15,171 bases of DNA from SLLW01 sp964388615. Its GTDB lineage: Bacteria > Bacteroidota > Rhodothermia > Balneolales > Natronogracilivirgulaceae. The stretch is from assembly GCA_964388615.1 (NCBI GenBank), contig CAYMBG010000065.1:1-15171 (forward strand), in the 5' to 3' direction. This document shows positions 7,746-14,496 of the stretch, one piece after another. The notes under the pieces were generated by a model that worked only from the letters and a program-made list of their open reading frames with translations, did no database searches and was not told the origin of the DNA. Made by a program: the position numbers and the translations under genes. Positions within the stretch are counted from its first letter, which is position 1. Every line of letters begins with the position of its first letter.

Positions 7746-8861
7746 ATGATTGTTGGAGCGCCTAAAGAGGTAAAACCTCACGAAAATCGTATATCTTTGC
7801 TGCCTTCCGGTGTTTTGATGCTTCGAAAACGGGGACATCGTGTTATGATTGAGAGTGGTGCTGGAGCCGGTAGTGGTTTCCCGGATGAGAGCTATCGTGA
7901 GGCGGGAGCGGAGATTGTTTCCGATGCCGACCAGGTTTGGAACGGAGCCGATATGGTAATGAAGGTCAAAGAGCCGGTCGAGTCGGAGTATTCGAAACTA
8001 CGCGAGGGACAGATTGTTTTCACCTATTTCCATTTTGCCGCCAGTGAACGGCTTACTCGTGCCGTTATGGATTCGGGATGTGTTGCTATTGCATACGAAA
8101 CGGTAGAAAAGTCCGATCGTTCGCTGCCACTGCTTGTTCCGATGAGTGAGGTTGCCGGGAGGATGTCAGTGCAACAGGGAGCGAAATATCTCGAGAAATC
8201 GCAGGGTGGAAGAGGCGTACTTCTGAGTGGGATTCCCGGAGTGCGACCCGGCACGGTTCTGGTTCTGGGTGGTGGAATCGTTGGGGTCAATGCTGCAAAA
8301 ATGGCCGCGGGTATGGGAGCTAACGTAATTATCATGGATATCAGCTTGCCCCGTTTGCGTTATCTCGACGATATTATGCCGCGCAACGTGACCACCCTCT
8401 ATTCGTCGGAAACCAACATCCGGGATTGGTTGCCCTATCTGGATCTTGTGATTGGCGGAGTGCTTATCCCCGGAGCTAAAGCTCCGCATCTTATTACCAG
8501 GGATATGCTTAAAGATATGAGGGCCGGATCGGTACTGGTGGATGTCGCGATTGATCAGGGGGGGTGTATCGAAACGGCCAGGCCGACAACCCATGACGAC
8601 CCTGTGTACAGCGTGGAAGATGTTATTCATTATTGTGTGGCCAATATGCCCGGTGCCGTTCCTTATACGTCGACCGTTGGACTGACCAACGCTACGATGC
8701 CATATGCCTTGCAAATTGCAGATAAAGGCTGGAAACAAGCGCTCAAAGATAATCAGGAACTGGTGCCCGGCCTCAACATCGTCAGCGGTGATGTTACCCA
8801 CAAAGATGTTGCGGGGGCTTTTGATATGGAGTGGAAGCCGGCAGAGGCGTTTATCGGATGA
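7746..8861 (+). CDS. ald: Alanine dehydrogenase
   Basis: This cytoplasmic enzyme oxidises L-alanine to pyruvate and ammonia with NAD+, and can run in reverse to assimilate ammonia. From the ATG at 7746 the product is 371 residues, exactly the family length; a TTG codon directly in front is a less likely start. The substrate and catalytic residues fall at the standard positions: Arg15 (HENRIS), Lys75 (MKVKEP), His96 (YFHF) and Asp270 (VAIDQGG). The nucleotide fold has VLVLGGGIVG at 171-180, with an acidic residue (Asp198) ending the second strand, as expected for NAD specificity. A purine-rich AAAAAGGGA stretch (7731-7739) gives a plausible ribosome site about 6 nt before the ATG. The gene is a single unit, divergent from the Bat module and convergent with the lolC-like gene. 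I am confident in the function; alpha-helical relatives such as PntA or saccharopine dehydrogenase do not fit this length and motif set. Confidence 0.97.
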   Translation: MIVGAPKEVKPHENRISLLPSGVLMLRKRGHRVMIESGAGAGSGFPDESYREAGAEIVSDADQVWNGADMVMKVKEPVESEYSKLREGQIVFTYFHFAASERLTRAVMDSGCVAIAYETVEKSDRSLPLLVPMSEVAGRMSVQQGAKYLEKSQGGRGVLLSGIPGVRPGTVLVLGGGIVGVNAAKMAAGMGANVIIMDISLPRLRYLDDIMPRNVTTLYSSETNIRDWLPYLDLVIGGVLIPGAKAPHLITRDMLKDMRAGSVLVDVAIDQGGCIETARPTTHDDPVYSVEDVIHYCVANMPGAVPYTSTVGLTNATMPYALQIADKGWKQALKDNQELVPGLNIVSGDVTHKDVAGAFDMEWKPAEAFIG

Positions 8862-8867
8862 TGGTTT

Positions 8868-10094
8868 TTAGCGGCCGAATGAGATTACCGACAGGGGATT
8901 GAGCCGTGCCGCCACTCTTGCAGGCAGCCAGGAAGCCAGGGCGCACAATGTAAGTGTGACAAAGCTCACAAGAATAAAATCAAACCAGCGGGGTTCAACC
9001 GGAGCTGAGCTCATGTAATAGCTCTCTTCCGGCAGCGGTATGATCTGCCAGGTATCCTGAACAAAGAAAAAGGCAATGGAGAGCAGTATTCCGATAGCCA
9101 GTCCGGCAAGTCCGACAATAAAACCCTCGATCAGGAATATGGATCGTATGCTCTTGTCATTGGCGCCCATTGTCTTGAGGATGCCGATATCCCGGGTGCG
9201 TTCCAGGACCATAATCAGTACCGTACCGATGATATTAAAAGCGGCGACAATGATCATAACGGCGATAATAAACGGAATGGTCTGCTCTTGCAGGTTGATC
9301 CAGGCAAAGATGCTTTGGTAACGCTGGTAAATGGTTTCTGAAAAGTAGGGAAAGGCCAGTTGGTCATCGATTTGTGTTTGTACTTCCTCAAGCTGGTTGA
9401 TATCCCGGACCTGAACTTCCACCTGTGTAGCCTGAGGGTAGGGGAATTCGAACAATTCTCTTGCATATTCACGGTCTACGAGTACCAGTACATCGTCAAA
9501 CTGATCGATTCCGGTATGATAGATTCCTGATATATGAAACTGTTGAATTTGTGGTAAATTCAGCGGAGTTGGCATGCCTTGAATGGCATAGGCGGTCAGG
9601 ACGCTGCCGGGTGTGGCATTCAGGTTCCGGGCCAGGCGGGCTCCGATGACGGCACCGGGCATTCCGTTTTCATTTTTTCCAAGATAGTAGGACCCATCGC
9701 GGATATAGTCCCGGATATTAGAGAGGTCTCCTTCCGGATCCACACCCTTGATAAAACTGCCCTCCACATAATCGCGGGTCTGCACCATTCCCTGGGAGTT
9801 GACGACCGGCTGGGCTGCTTCAATTTCAGGCATGTTTTCCAAAAAAACCGCCAGGGTATCACTCCGGTGTAACGGTTCCTCGCTGAAAGTCATCACCCTT
9901 ATATGCGTTCCGTAGCCAAGAATCTTTTCCTGGATGACGGATTTGAATCCGTGAACAATGGACAGGGCAATAAGCAATCCCGCCACACCTATGGCCACAC
10001 CCGCAACAGCCATAATCTTGATAAAAGACAGGAATGAGCTGCCGGTCGTGCGACCACGAAAATAGCGGTAGGCAAGGAACCACTTGAAGTTCAT
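8868..10094 (-). CDS. LolC/LolE-type lipoprotein-releasing ABC transporter permease
   Basis: This 408-residue inner-membrane permease has the MacB/FtsX layout: one N-terminal membrane helix (about 26-48), a large periplasmic domain (about 50-270), then three helices near 273-297, 319-346 and 372-392. Typical features are the N-terminal FLAYRYFRGR and the ERTRDIGILKTMGA coupling segment (298-311), which contacts the ATPase, and the C terminus PARVAARLNPLSVI. Lol permeases work with the LolD ATPase to release lipoproteins from the inner membrane to the LolA carrier. No lolD lies next to it, so the ATPase must be encoded elsewhere. The gene starts 54 bp after lysS on the same strand and is probably cotranscribed with it. 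Its stop codon is only 6 bp from that of ald. In this group a single permease may serve as both LolC and LolE, so I do not choose between those symbols; another MacB-like substrate remains possible. Confidence 0.88.
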   Translation of the reverse strand: MNFKWFLAYRYFRGRTTGSSFLSFIKIMAVAGVAIGVAGLLIALSIVHGFKSVIQEKILGYGTHIRVMTFSEEPLHRSDTLAVFLENMPEIEAAQPVVNSQGMVQTRDYVEGSFIKGVDPEGDLSNIRDYIRDGSYYLGKNENGMPGAVIGARLARNLNATPGSVLTAYAIQGMPTPLNLPQIQQFHISGIYHTGIDQFDDVLVLVDREYARELFEFPYPQATQVEVQVRDINQLEEVQTQIDDQLAFPYFSETIYQRYQSIFAWINLQEQTIPFIIAVMIIVAAFNIIGTVLIMVLERTRDIGILKTMGANDKSIRSIFLIEGFIVGLAGLAIGILLSIAFFFVQDTWQIIPLPEESYYMSSAPVEPRWFDFILVSFVTLTLCALASWLPARVAARLNPLSVISFGR

Positions 10095-10148
10095 TTTGAC
10101 TCCGGTACGATATTACGAAACGATTCAGATATGGAGCGCATCAGCCGG

Positions 10149-11468
10149 TTATTCCGGGCGCATATGTGGAAAGAAAAGAACATCACGGATGGAATCCTGA
10201 TTGGTAAGAATCATGGCAAGCCGGTCAATACCGATTCCAAGTCCTGCTGTCGGTGGCATGCCGTATTCGAGGGCTTTGAGGAAATCCTCGTCAACTACCA
10301 TGGCTTCATCGTCTCCTTCCGCTCGCAGTCGGGCCTGCTCTTCCAGACGTTCTCGCTGATCGACCGGATCGTTTAATTCGGTGAACGCGTTGCAAAGCTC
10401 TTTTCCATTACACATAAGTTCGAAACGTTCGACTAATCCCTCTTTGGAACGATGTTTTTTGGCGAGTGGACTCATTTCAATCGGGTACTCGGTTATAAAC
10501 GTCGGTTGGATGAGTTTATGCTCTACTCTTTCCCCGAATATTTCGTCGATCAACTTGCCCTTTCCCATGGATTCATCCACAGATACTCCAAGTTTATGTG
10601 CCGTTGAACGTATTTCATCCTCGTTCATCTCCGATATATCCGTGCCGGTCTCGCTGGCAATTGCCTCGAGCATCGGAATCCTGGGCCAGGGGGTCTTGAA
10701 ATCGATGTGATTCTTGCCAACTGTAATCTTCGTCGTTCCATGCAAGGCTATGACGACTTGTTCGATCATTTTTTCAACGAAATCCATCATCCAGTTGTAA
10801 TCTTTGTAGGCCACATACAGCTCCACTTGTGTGAATTCCGGGTTGTGGAAGCGGCTCATACCTTCGTTTCGAAAATCCTTGGCAAACTCAAAGACTCCGT
10901 CATACCCGCCAATGATCAGGCGTTTCAAGTATAGTTCGTTGGCGATTCGCAGATACAACGGCATGTCCAATGCATTATGATGAGTCTCGAATGGCCGTGC
11001 AGCTGCTCCGCCGTAGATAGGTTGAAGGATAGGGGTTTCCACCTCCAGATAACCCATACTGTTCATATAGTCACGCATGGTCTGAATCATAAGCGTGCGT
11101 TTCGCGAAGATTTCGCGGACCTCGGGGTTGACGATCAGGTCAAGATAACGCTGCCGGTAACGGTGCTCCTTGTCGGAAAACGCATCATAGGTCACTTTGT
11201 TCCCATGCTCATCCTCCACCTCCTTGGCCACGGGAAGCGGACGCAGGGTCTTGGTAAGCAGCTGNNNNNNNNNNNNNNNNNNNNNNNNNNNNNNNNNNNN
11301 NNNNNNNNNNNNNNNNNNNNNNNNNNNNNNNNNNNNNNNNNNNNNNNNNNNNNNNNNNNNNNNNACAAAATCATGAGGATAGGGATCAAAGCCAAGTTCA
11401 CGGATGTGATCCAGTTTTTCGCGGCGAAAACGTGCCTGTTCGGTCAGACTGAGTTCCGTTTCGTTCAT
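10149..11468 (-). CDS. lysS: Lysyl-tRNA synthetase, class II (interrupted by an assembly gap)
   Basis: LysS charges tRNA-Lys with lysine using ATP. The reading frame begins with MNETELSLTEQARFRREKLDHI, whose RREKLDHIRELG segment is typical of the family start, and runs to DPYPHDF, where 100 N (11265-11364) intervene. After the gap comes LLTKTLRPLP, followed by the whole catalytic domain: motif 1 around YMNSMGYLEVETPILQ, GGAAARPFETHHNALD, motif 2 with FRNEGMSRFHNPEFTQVELY, and motif 3 GLGIGIDRLAMIL near the C terminus, ending in FFPHMRPE. The missing part is most of the OB-fold anticodon-binding domain. Only 34 codons fit in the N run, whereas about 100 residues normally separate the two flanking segments, so the true gap is probably about 200 bp longer than shown. 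Nothing suggests a real deletion or frameshift. It heads a probable two-gene unit with the permease. Confidence 0.95.
   Translation of the reverse strand: MNETELSLTEQARFRREKLDHIRELGFDPYPHDFXXXXXXXXXXXXXXXXXXXXXXXXXXXXXXXXXXQLLTKTLRPLPVAKEVEDEHGNKVTYDAFSDKEHRYRQRYLDLIVNPEVREIFAKRTLMIQTMRDYMNSMGYLEVETPILQPIYGGAAARPFETHHNALDMPLYLRIANELYLKRLIIGGYDGVFEFAKDFRNEGMSRFHNPEFTQVELYVAYKDYNWMMDFVEKMIEQVVIALHGTTKITVGKNHIDFKTPWPRIPMLEAIASETGTDISEMNEDEIRSTAHKLGVSVDESMGKGKLIDEIFGERVEHKLIQPTFITEYPIEMSPLAKKHRSKEGLVERFELMCNGKELCNAFTELNDPVDQRERLEEQARLRAEGDDEAMVVDEDFLKALEYGMPPTAGLGIGIDRLAMILTNQDSIRDVLFFPHMRPE
11265..11364. other. Assembly gap of 100 N inside lysS
   Basis: Exactly 100 undetermined bases are present, a length often used as a placeholder when the gap size is unknown. 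The flanking coding sequence belongs to one gene, so the contig join is supported by gene content. The frame carries across only because of the arbitrary length. Confidence 0.98.
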
Positions 11469-11684
11469 GTTTTTTTAAATACGTTTGTTATGGAATCGTT
11501 TTTATCATGCGGATAGTCCGACAACCGATAGGTGTGCTGTATTTTGCAATGGCGTCGGCAAAATCGTGGCTAAAATACGGTTTTTATGTGAAAGATGTTG
11601 AACTTGAGTTGGTATTGATTGCCACTGGTTGCGGGTTGTCCGAGTGTTTAGATCCTGCTGTCATACTATTCGCGTTTACTTTTG

Positions 11685-11692
11685 TATATTTG
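11685..11692 (+). promoter_or_regulatory. Bacteroidota-type -7 element candidate before the PPTase gene
   Basis: TATATTTG matches the TAnnTTTG -7 consensus known from Bacteroidota promoters. A start about 7 nt downstream would leave a leader of roughly 45 nt before the TTG at 11744. I see no clear TTG -33 partner at the right distance, so the call is weak. The remainder of the 275-bp gap 11469-11743 holds nothing else I can support; a 63-codon reading frame within it (11507-11698) has no recognisable features. Confidence 0.3.
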
Positions 11693-11743
11693 ATTTAGTG
11701 GAAAAAAGCGGTTGAACATGGTCGTAAAGCGAGTTCGAAAGTT

Positions 11744-12322
11744 TTGGAGTGGATTTTAAATAATCATGCGCCGGTCACCATGCCTTCGGGATGTGTGCTT
11801 TCGGCTTTGGAAAGCTCAGGCAAAGCCCAGGGTGATCGGTTTACAGCCGGTGTCATCAAGGCTACCCTGGATAAGCTGGTAGTGTATGAGGGTTTTGATC
11901 CCGGCAGTTTTGAGCTTCTCAAACAACCCGGCGGTAAACCCTATGGCACTCTGAACGGCCAAAAGGTCGGTGTCGGCATAGCGCACTGCAACACGCTTTT
12001 GGTTTGCGCCTTGAATCGCTTCGGGGAGATCGGTATTGATGTTGAACGCAGGGACCGGTCACTGCATCCATCCCTGCGGAAACGAATCATTCATCCGGAT
12101 GATGAATGCGGACAGACGGATGAATTCTGCGGTATCCGGCTTTGGACCATAAAAGAGGCTGTACTGAAATATTACGGTACCGGTTTGCGCGTAGCAATGA
12201 ATACCATTAAACTAAAAGTAGGGGGGCCATACCATTATCAGGCCGAGCTGGAAACGAAAACACTCGCGGTGACCTCTTTCCCCTTTCGCGACCATTGGAT
12301 CGCCATGGTTTATCGTGAATAA
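11744..12322 (+). CDS. 4'-phosphopantetheinyl transferase of the Sfp/HetI superfamily
   Basis: This enzyme moves the 4'-phosphopantetheine arm from coenzyme A onto a serine of acyl or peptidyl carrier proteins. The 192-residue product shows the expected motifs in order: GGKPYG (63-68), the GIAHCN strand (78-83, matching the usual F-S-H-S region), GIDVERRDR (97-105) with Mg2+ ligands Asp99 and Glu101, and LWTIKEAVLKYYGTGLR (133-149) with Glu138 and Lys142. It is somewhat short at the N terminus for an Sfp-type enzyme, which usually has 200-240 residues. The reading frame has no ATG before residue 13. Translation starts either at the TTG used here or at the ATG at 11780, giving 180 residues; the upstream frame closes at a TAG at 11696. 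It lies 17 bp before the DUF2520 gene and is probably cotranscribed with it. Whether it serves fatty-acid ACP or secondary metabolism cannot be told from this window. Confidence 0.88.
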   Translation: MEWILNNHAPVTMPSGCVLSALESSGKAQGDRFTAGVIKATLDKLVVYEGFDPGSFELLKQPGGKPYGTLNGQKVGVGIAHCNTLLVCALNRFGEIGIDVERRDRSLHPSLRKRIIHPDDECGQTDEFCGIRLWTIKEAVLKYYGTGLRVAMNTIKLKVGGPYHYQAELETKTLAVTSFPFRDHWIAMVYRE

Positions 12323-12330
12323 TAAATGCG

Positions 12331-12335
12331 AGGAG
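12331..12335 (+). promoter_or_regulatory. Shine-Dalgarno site of the DUF2520 gene
   Basis: AGGAG lies 4 nt before the ATG at 12340, within GCGAGGAG. It is the clearest Shine-Dalgarno sequence in the window and supports this start codon; most other genes here lack one this strong. Confidence 0.6.
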
Positions 12336-12339
12336 TGGC

Positions 12340-13233
12340 ATGAACTCTTTTGAATCAAGCAGGCAGAAATTCGTAGACGGGATCACGGTTATTGGTACCG
12401 GCCGTTTGGGCCGATCCCTTGTCACCAATTTACATAACAAAGGCTACGATGTGCACAGTCTTTTTAACCGGTCCCCGGAGTCTTGTGAAACACTTGCAGG
12501 GGAGACGGATACCGAAATTCATGGCACATTCCCTGAAACCAAAGATGAACTGGGGGATCTGGTTTTTATTACGGTTCCGGATGACCAGATACCTGTTGTG
12601 GCCCGTCAGATGGCTGACCGGTTTCCAGACCTGAAGGGTTCGGCCTGGGTGCATACTTCCGGTGCGACTACAGCAGATGCCTTGCAGCCACTGGCCGATT
12701 CCGGGGGCGCTGTGGCCGCTTTTCATCCTGTACAGACATTCAATGGGCAGAACCGGGAAAAGGCGTTTCATCAATGTTTTATCACATTGCAGGGAGATGA
12801 GGTGCTTTGTAAGAAGCTGAAACAGATTGTGCGAGTGCTCGGTGCCCGCCCGCTTGTTGTGGACAGCCGGCAAAAAACAGCTATCCACCTGGCGGCTGTA
12901 TTGGTCTGCAACTATTATGCAACGTTATTTTCCGGGTCCCGAAAAGTACTCAGGGAGAATAATGTAGAGGTGCGAAGCCGGGATTTGTTTGGACCGTTGG
13001 TGCAACAGACAGTTGAGGCGCTCTTGGAACGTCCGCCGCAAGAGGTACTAACCGGCCCGATTGTTCGTGGTGATGTGGGATCCGTTGAAAAGCATCTTAA
13101 GCTTTTGAAGGATATTCCCGAATGGGATCACCTGTATCGCAAATTGGGGCTGGCTACATTGAACCTTGCACGGGATGTGCCGGACAGGGATGCTTCCTCC
13201 GACTCACAACTCGAATTGAAACTCAGAACCTGA
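12340..13233 (+). CDS. DUF2520 Rossmann-fold NAD(P)-binding protein
   Basis: This 297-residue protein has an N-terminal Rossmann-like dinucleotide-binding domain with ITVIGTGRLGRSL at 15-27 (glycines 19, 21 and 24), followed by strands such as LVFITVPDDQIP. A DUF2520 C-terminal helical domain begins around AFHPVQTF and includes the KTAIHLAAVLVCNYYATLF helix. The architecture resembles pyrroline-5-carboxylate reductase and 6-phosphogluconate dehydrogenase, so a small-molecule oxidoreductase is plausible, but the substrate of this family is not established. The last 20 or so residues are polar and probably disordered. It follows the PPTase gene by 17 bp with a good ribosome site, so the two are likely one transcript. 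The link between them is positional only; I infer no shared pathway. Confidence 0.88.
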   Translation: MNSFESSRQKFVDGITVIGTGRLGRSLVTNLHNKGYDVHSLFNRSPESCETLAGETDTEIHGTFPETKDELGDLVFITVPDDQIPVVARQMADRFPDLKGSAWVHTSGATTADALQPLADSGGAVAAFHPVQTFNGQNREKAFHQCFITLQGDEVLCKKLKQIVRVLGARPLVVDSRQKTAIHLAAVLVCNYYATLFSGSRKVLRENNVEVRSRDLFGPLVQQTVEALLERPPQEVLTGPIVRGDVGSVEKHLKLLKDIPEWDHLYRKLGLATLNLARDVPDRDASSDSQLELKLRT

Positions 13234-13379
13234 TCATTCCTTTCTCGCTGACAACATGCTCATAACTCGAACTCGCGTGGTAATGTACAGCAATTTTTCA
13301 AAGAAATTCCTGAAGAAGTACAGCGAAAATCATCATTATAAGATGGTATTTAACGATATAGCAAAACGGGCTTGGGTAT

Positions 13380-13709
13380 ATGAATAGCGATCAAGCGGGT
13401 AAAGATTTTTTTGAACGCGTATATGAGATAGTCGCCCGTATTCCCGAAGGCAGGGTGACGACTTATGGCGCCATTGCACGAAATCTTGGCACCGGTGGGA
13501 GCGTGAGAATGGTGGGATGGGCGCTGAACAAGACCCTGGATTCCGGGTACGGAGATTTACCTTGCCACCGGGTCGTAAACCGCAAGGGCGAGCTTACCGG
13601 CAAGATCTGGTTTGGCGGTGATACTATGGAACAGATGTTACGTGCCGAGGGGGTTCGATTTGATGAATCGGGATATGTGGATATGGAAAACCACTATTGG
13701 GAACCGTGA
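13380..13709 (+). CDS. MGMT/ATL-family alkylated-DNA binding protein with retained cysteine
   Basis: This 109-residue protein equals the C-terminal DNA-binding domain of O6-alkylguanine-DNA alkyltransferase, with no N-terminal domain. It has RIPEGRVTTYGAIA (20-33) with Tyr29, the recognition helix SVRMVGWALNK (41-51) with the Arg43 finger and Asn50, and the active-site motif PCHRVV (61-66) with Cys62. Alkyltransferase-like proteins of the same size (E. coli YbaZ, S. pombe Atl1) have Trp in place of this Cys and only flag damage. Here the cysteine acceptor is present, so direct alkyl transfer is possible. The C terminus (MENHYWEP) is a family feature of short bacterial members. The ATG at 13380 has no strong ribosome site. 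It stands alone, 146 bp after the DUF2520 gene and 111 bp before queE. The family is certain; whether it repairs or only binds lesions is open. Confidence 0.88.
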   Translation: MNSDQAGKDFFERVYEIVARIPEGRVTTYGAIARNLGTGGSVRMVGWALNKTLDSGYGDLPCHRVVNRKGELTGKIWFGGDTMEQMLRAEGVRFDESGYVDMENHYWEP

Positions 13710-13734
13710 TTACAGTATGGATTTTTTTATTTTT
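13704..13734 (+). terminator. Weak intrinsic terminator candidate after the MGMT-like gene
   Basis: CCGTG (13704-13708) can pair with TATGG (13716-13720) with two G-U pairs around a 7-base loop. It is followed by seven T (13722-13728) and a further T-rich stretch to 13734. The stem is short and overlaps the stop codon, so termination would be weak. Confidence 0.3.
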
Positions 13735-13820
13735 ACATCCCGAATCATATTTAATGAACGTTAGATGATGAAGTAACCGTTTTTATAGTCTCGAAATCTT
13801 TACATAAACCACCCCGATAC

Positions 13821-14483
13821 ATGCCGGATACAAAGACAAACGACAAGTGTCAAGACACTGCTGCTCATACTGCTGCTGACTGGATGCAAACCTCTTATCC
13901 TGTTATGGAGCATTTTTTTACCATTCAGGGAGAAGGAGTGCACACCGGTCAGGCCGCCTATTTTATTCGTCTGGCAGGCTGTGATGTCGGCTGTTGGTGG
14001 TGTGATGTCAAAGAAAGCTGGGATGCTTCCCGTCATCCTCGTGTGGATACGGCCGAGTTAGTGAATGCCGCCCGGGAATCCGGGGCGTATTTTGTCGTCG
14101 TTACCGGCGGGGAGCCCCTGCTCCATGACTTGAGCGCACTCACTGCCGGACTCCATGAAGCCGGACTCCGGGTTCATATCGAAACCAGTGGTTCATCGCC
14201 TGTGAGTGGTGATTTTGATTGGTTTACATTATCACCTAAACGGTTTAAAGAGCCTCTTGAGGAGGTGTTTCCACTGGTGAATGAGCTTAAAGTAGTTGTG
14301 CTGACACGAAAGGATCTGCAATATGCCGAGAAAAATGCGGCACTGTGCCCTCCGGATAGCTGTAAAATGCTGCAACCCGAATGGGATACTCCCGAGTCAA
14401 TCCCCCTCATCGTCGATTATGTAAAACGGCATCCGGAATGGACCATCAGCTTACAGGCACACAAGTTCTTAAATGTGCCCTGA
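13821..14483 (+). CDS. queE: 7-carboxy-7-deazaguanine synthase QueE
   Basis: QueE is a radical SAM enzyme that rearranges 6-carboxytetrahydropterin to 7-carboxy-7-deazaguanine, on the route to preQ0, preQ1 and tRNA queuosine. The 220-residue product has FTIQGEG (33-39) at the substrate entry strand, the iron-sulfur motif CDVGCWWC (54-61; Cys54, Cys58, Cys61, CX3CX2C), VTGGEPLL (94-101) for SAM binding, and HIETSG. The CDVGCWWCDVKESWDA context is typical of Bacteroidota QueE. The first 21 residues are polar and not conserved, so translation may instead begin at the ATG at 13884 (MQTSYPVMEHFF). No queC, queD or queF is nearby, and I see no clear preQ1 riboswitch in the 111-bp leader. The gene ends 13 bp from the end of convergent purC. 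Confidence in the function is high. Confidence 0.95.
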   Translation: MPDTKTNDKCQDTAAHTAADWMQTSYPVMEHFFTIQGEGVHTGQAAYFIRLAGCDVGCWWCDVKESWDASRHPRVDTAELVNAARESGAYFVVVTGGEPLLHDLSALTAGLHEAGLRVHIETSGSSPVSGDFDWFTLSPKRFKEPLEEVFPLVNELKVVVLTRKDLQYAEKNAALCPPDSCKMLQPEWDTPESIPLIVDYVKRHPEWTISLQAHKFLNVP

Positions 14484-14496
14484 GCAACGAACAGCC

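Noticed and set aside
8166..8801. Long minus-strand open frame (211 codons) opposite ald
   Set aside because: It lies wholly antisense to alanine dehydrogenase, which has every catalytic residue in place. The antisense protein shows no recognisable domain; such frames are common opposite GC-rich coding DNA.
11507..11698. 63-codon plus-strand frame between lysS and the PPTase gene
   Set aside because: It has no recognisable domain and no ribosome site, and a likely promoter element for the PPTase gene falls inside its 3' end.
13285..13324. Direct repeat GTACAGC (13285-13291 and 13318-13324) upstream of the MGMT-like gene, with an AT-rich imperfect palindrome between
   Set aside because: A 7-base repeat within a spacer of about 150 bp is expected by chance fairly often, and the palindrome is imperfect, so I do not call an operator.
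13710..13820. Possible preQ1 riboswitch in the queE leader
   Set aside because: I could not find a stable stem followed by the A-rich tail and pseudoknot partner expected for a preQ1 aptamer. The leader is AT-rich with no convincing structure.
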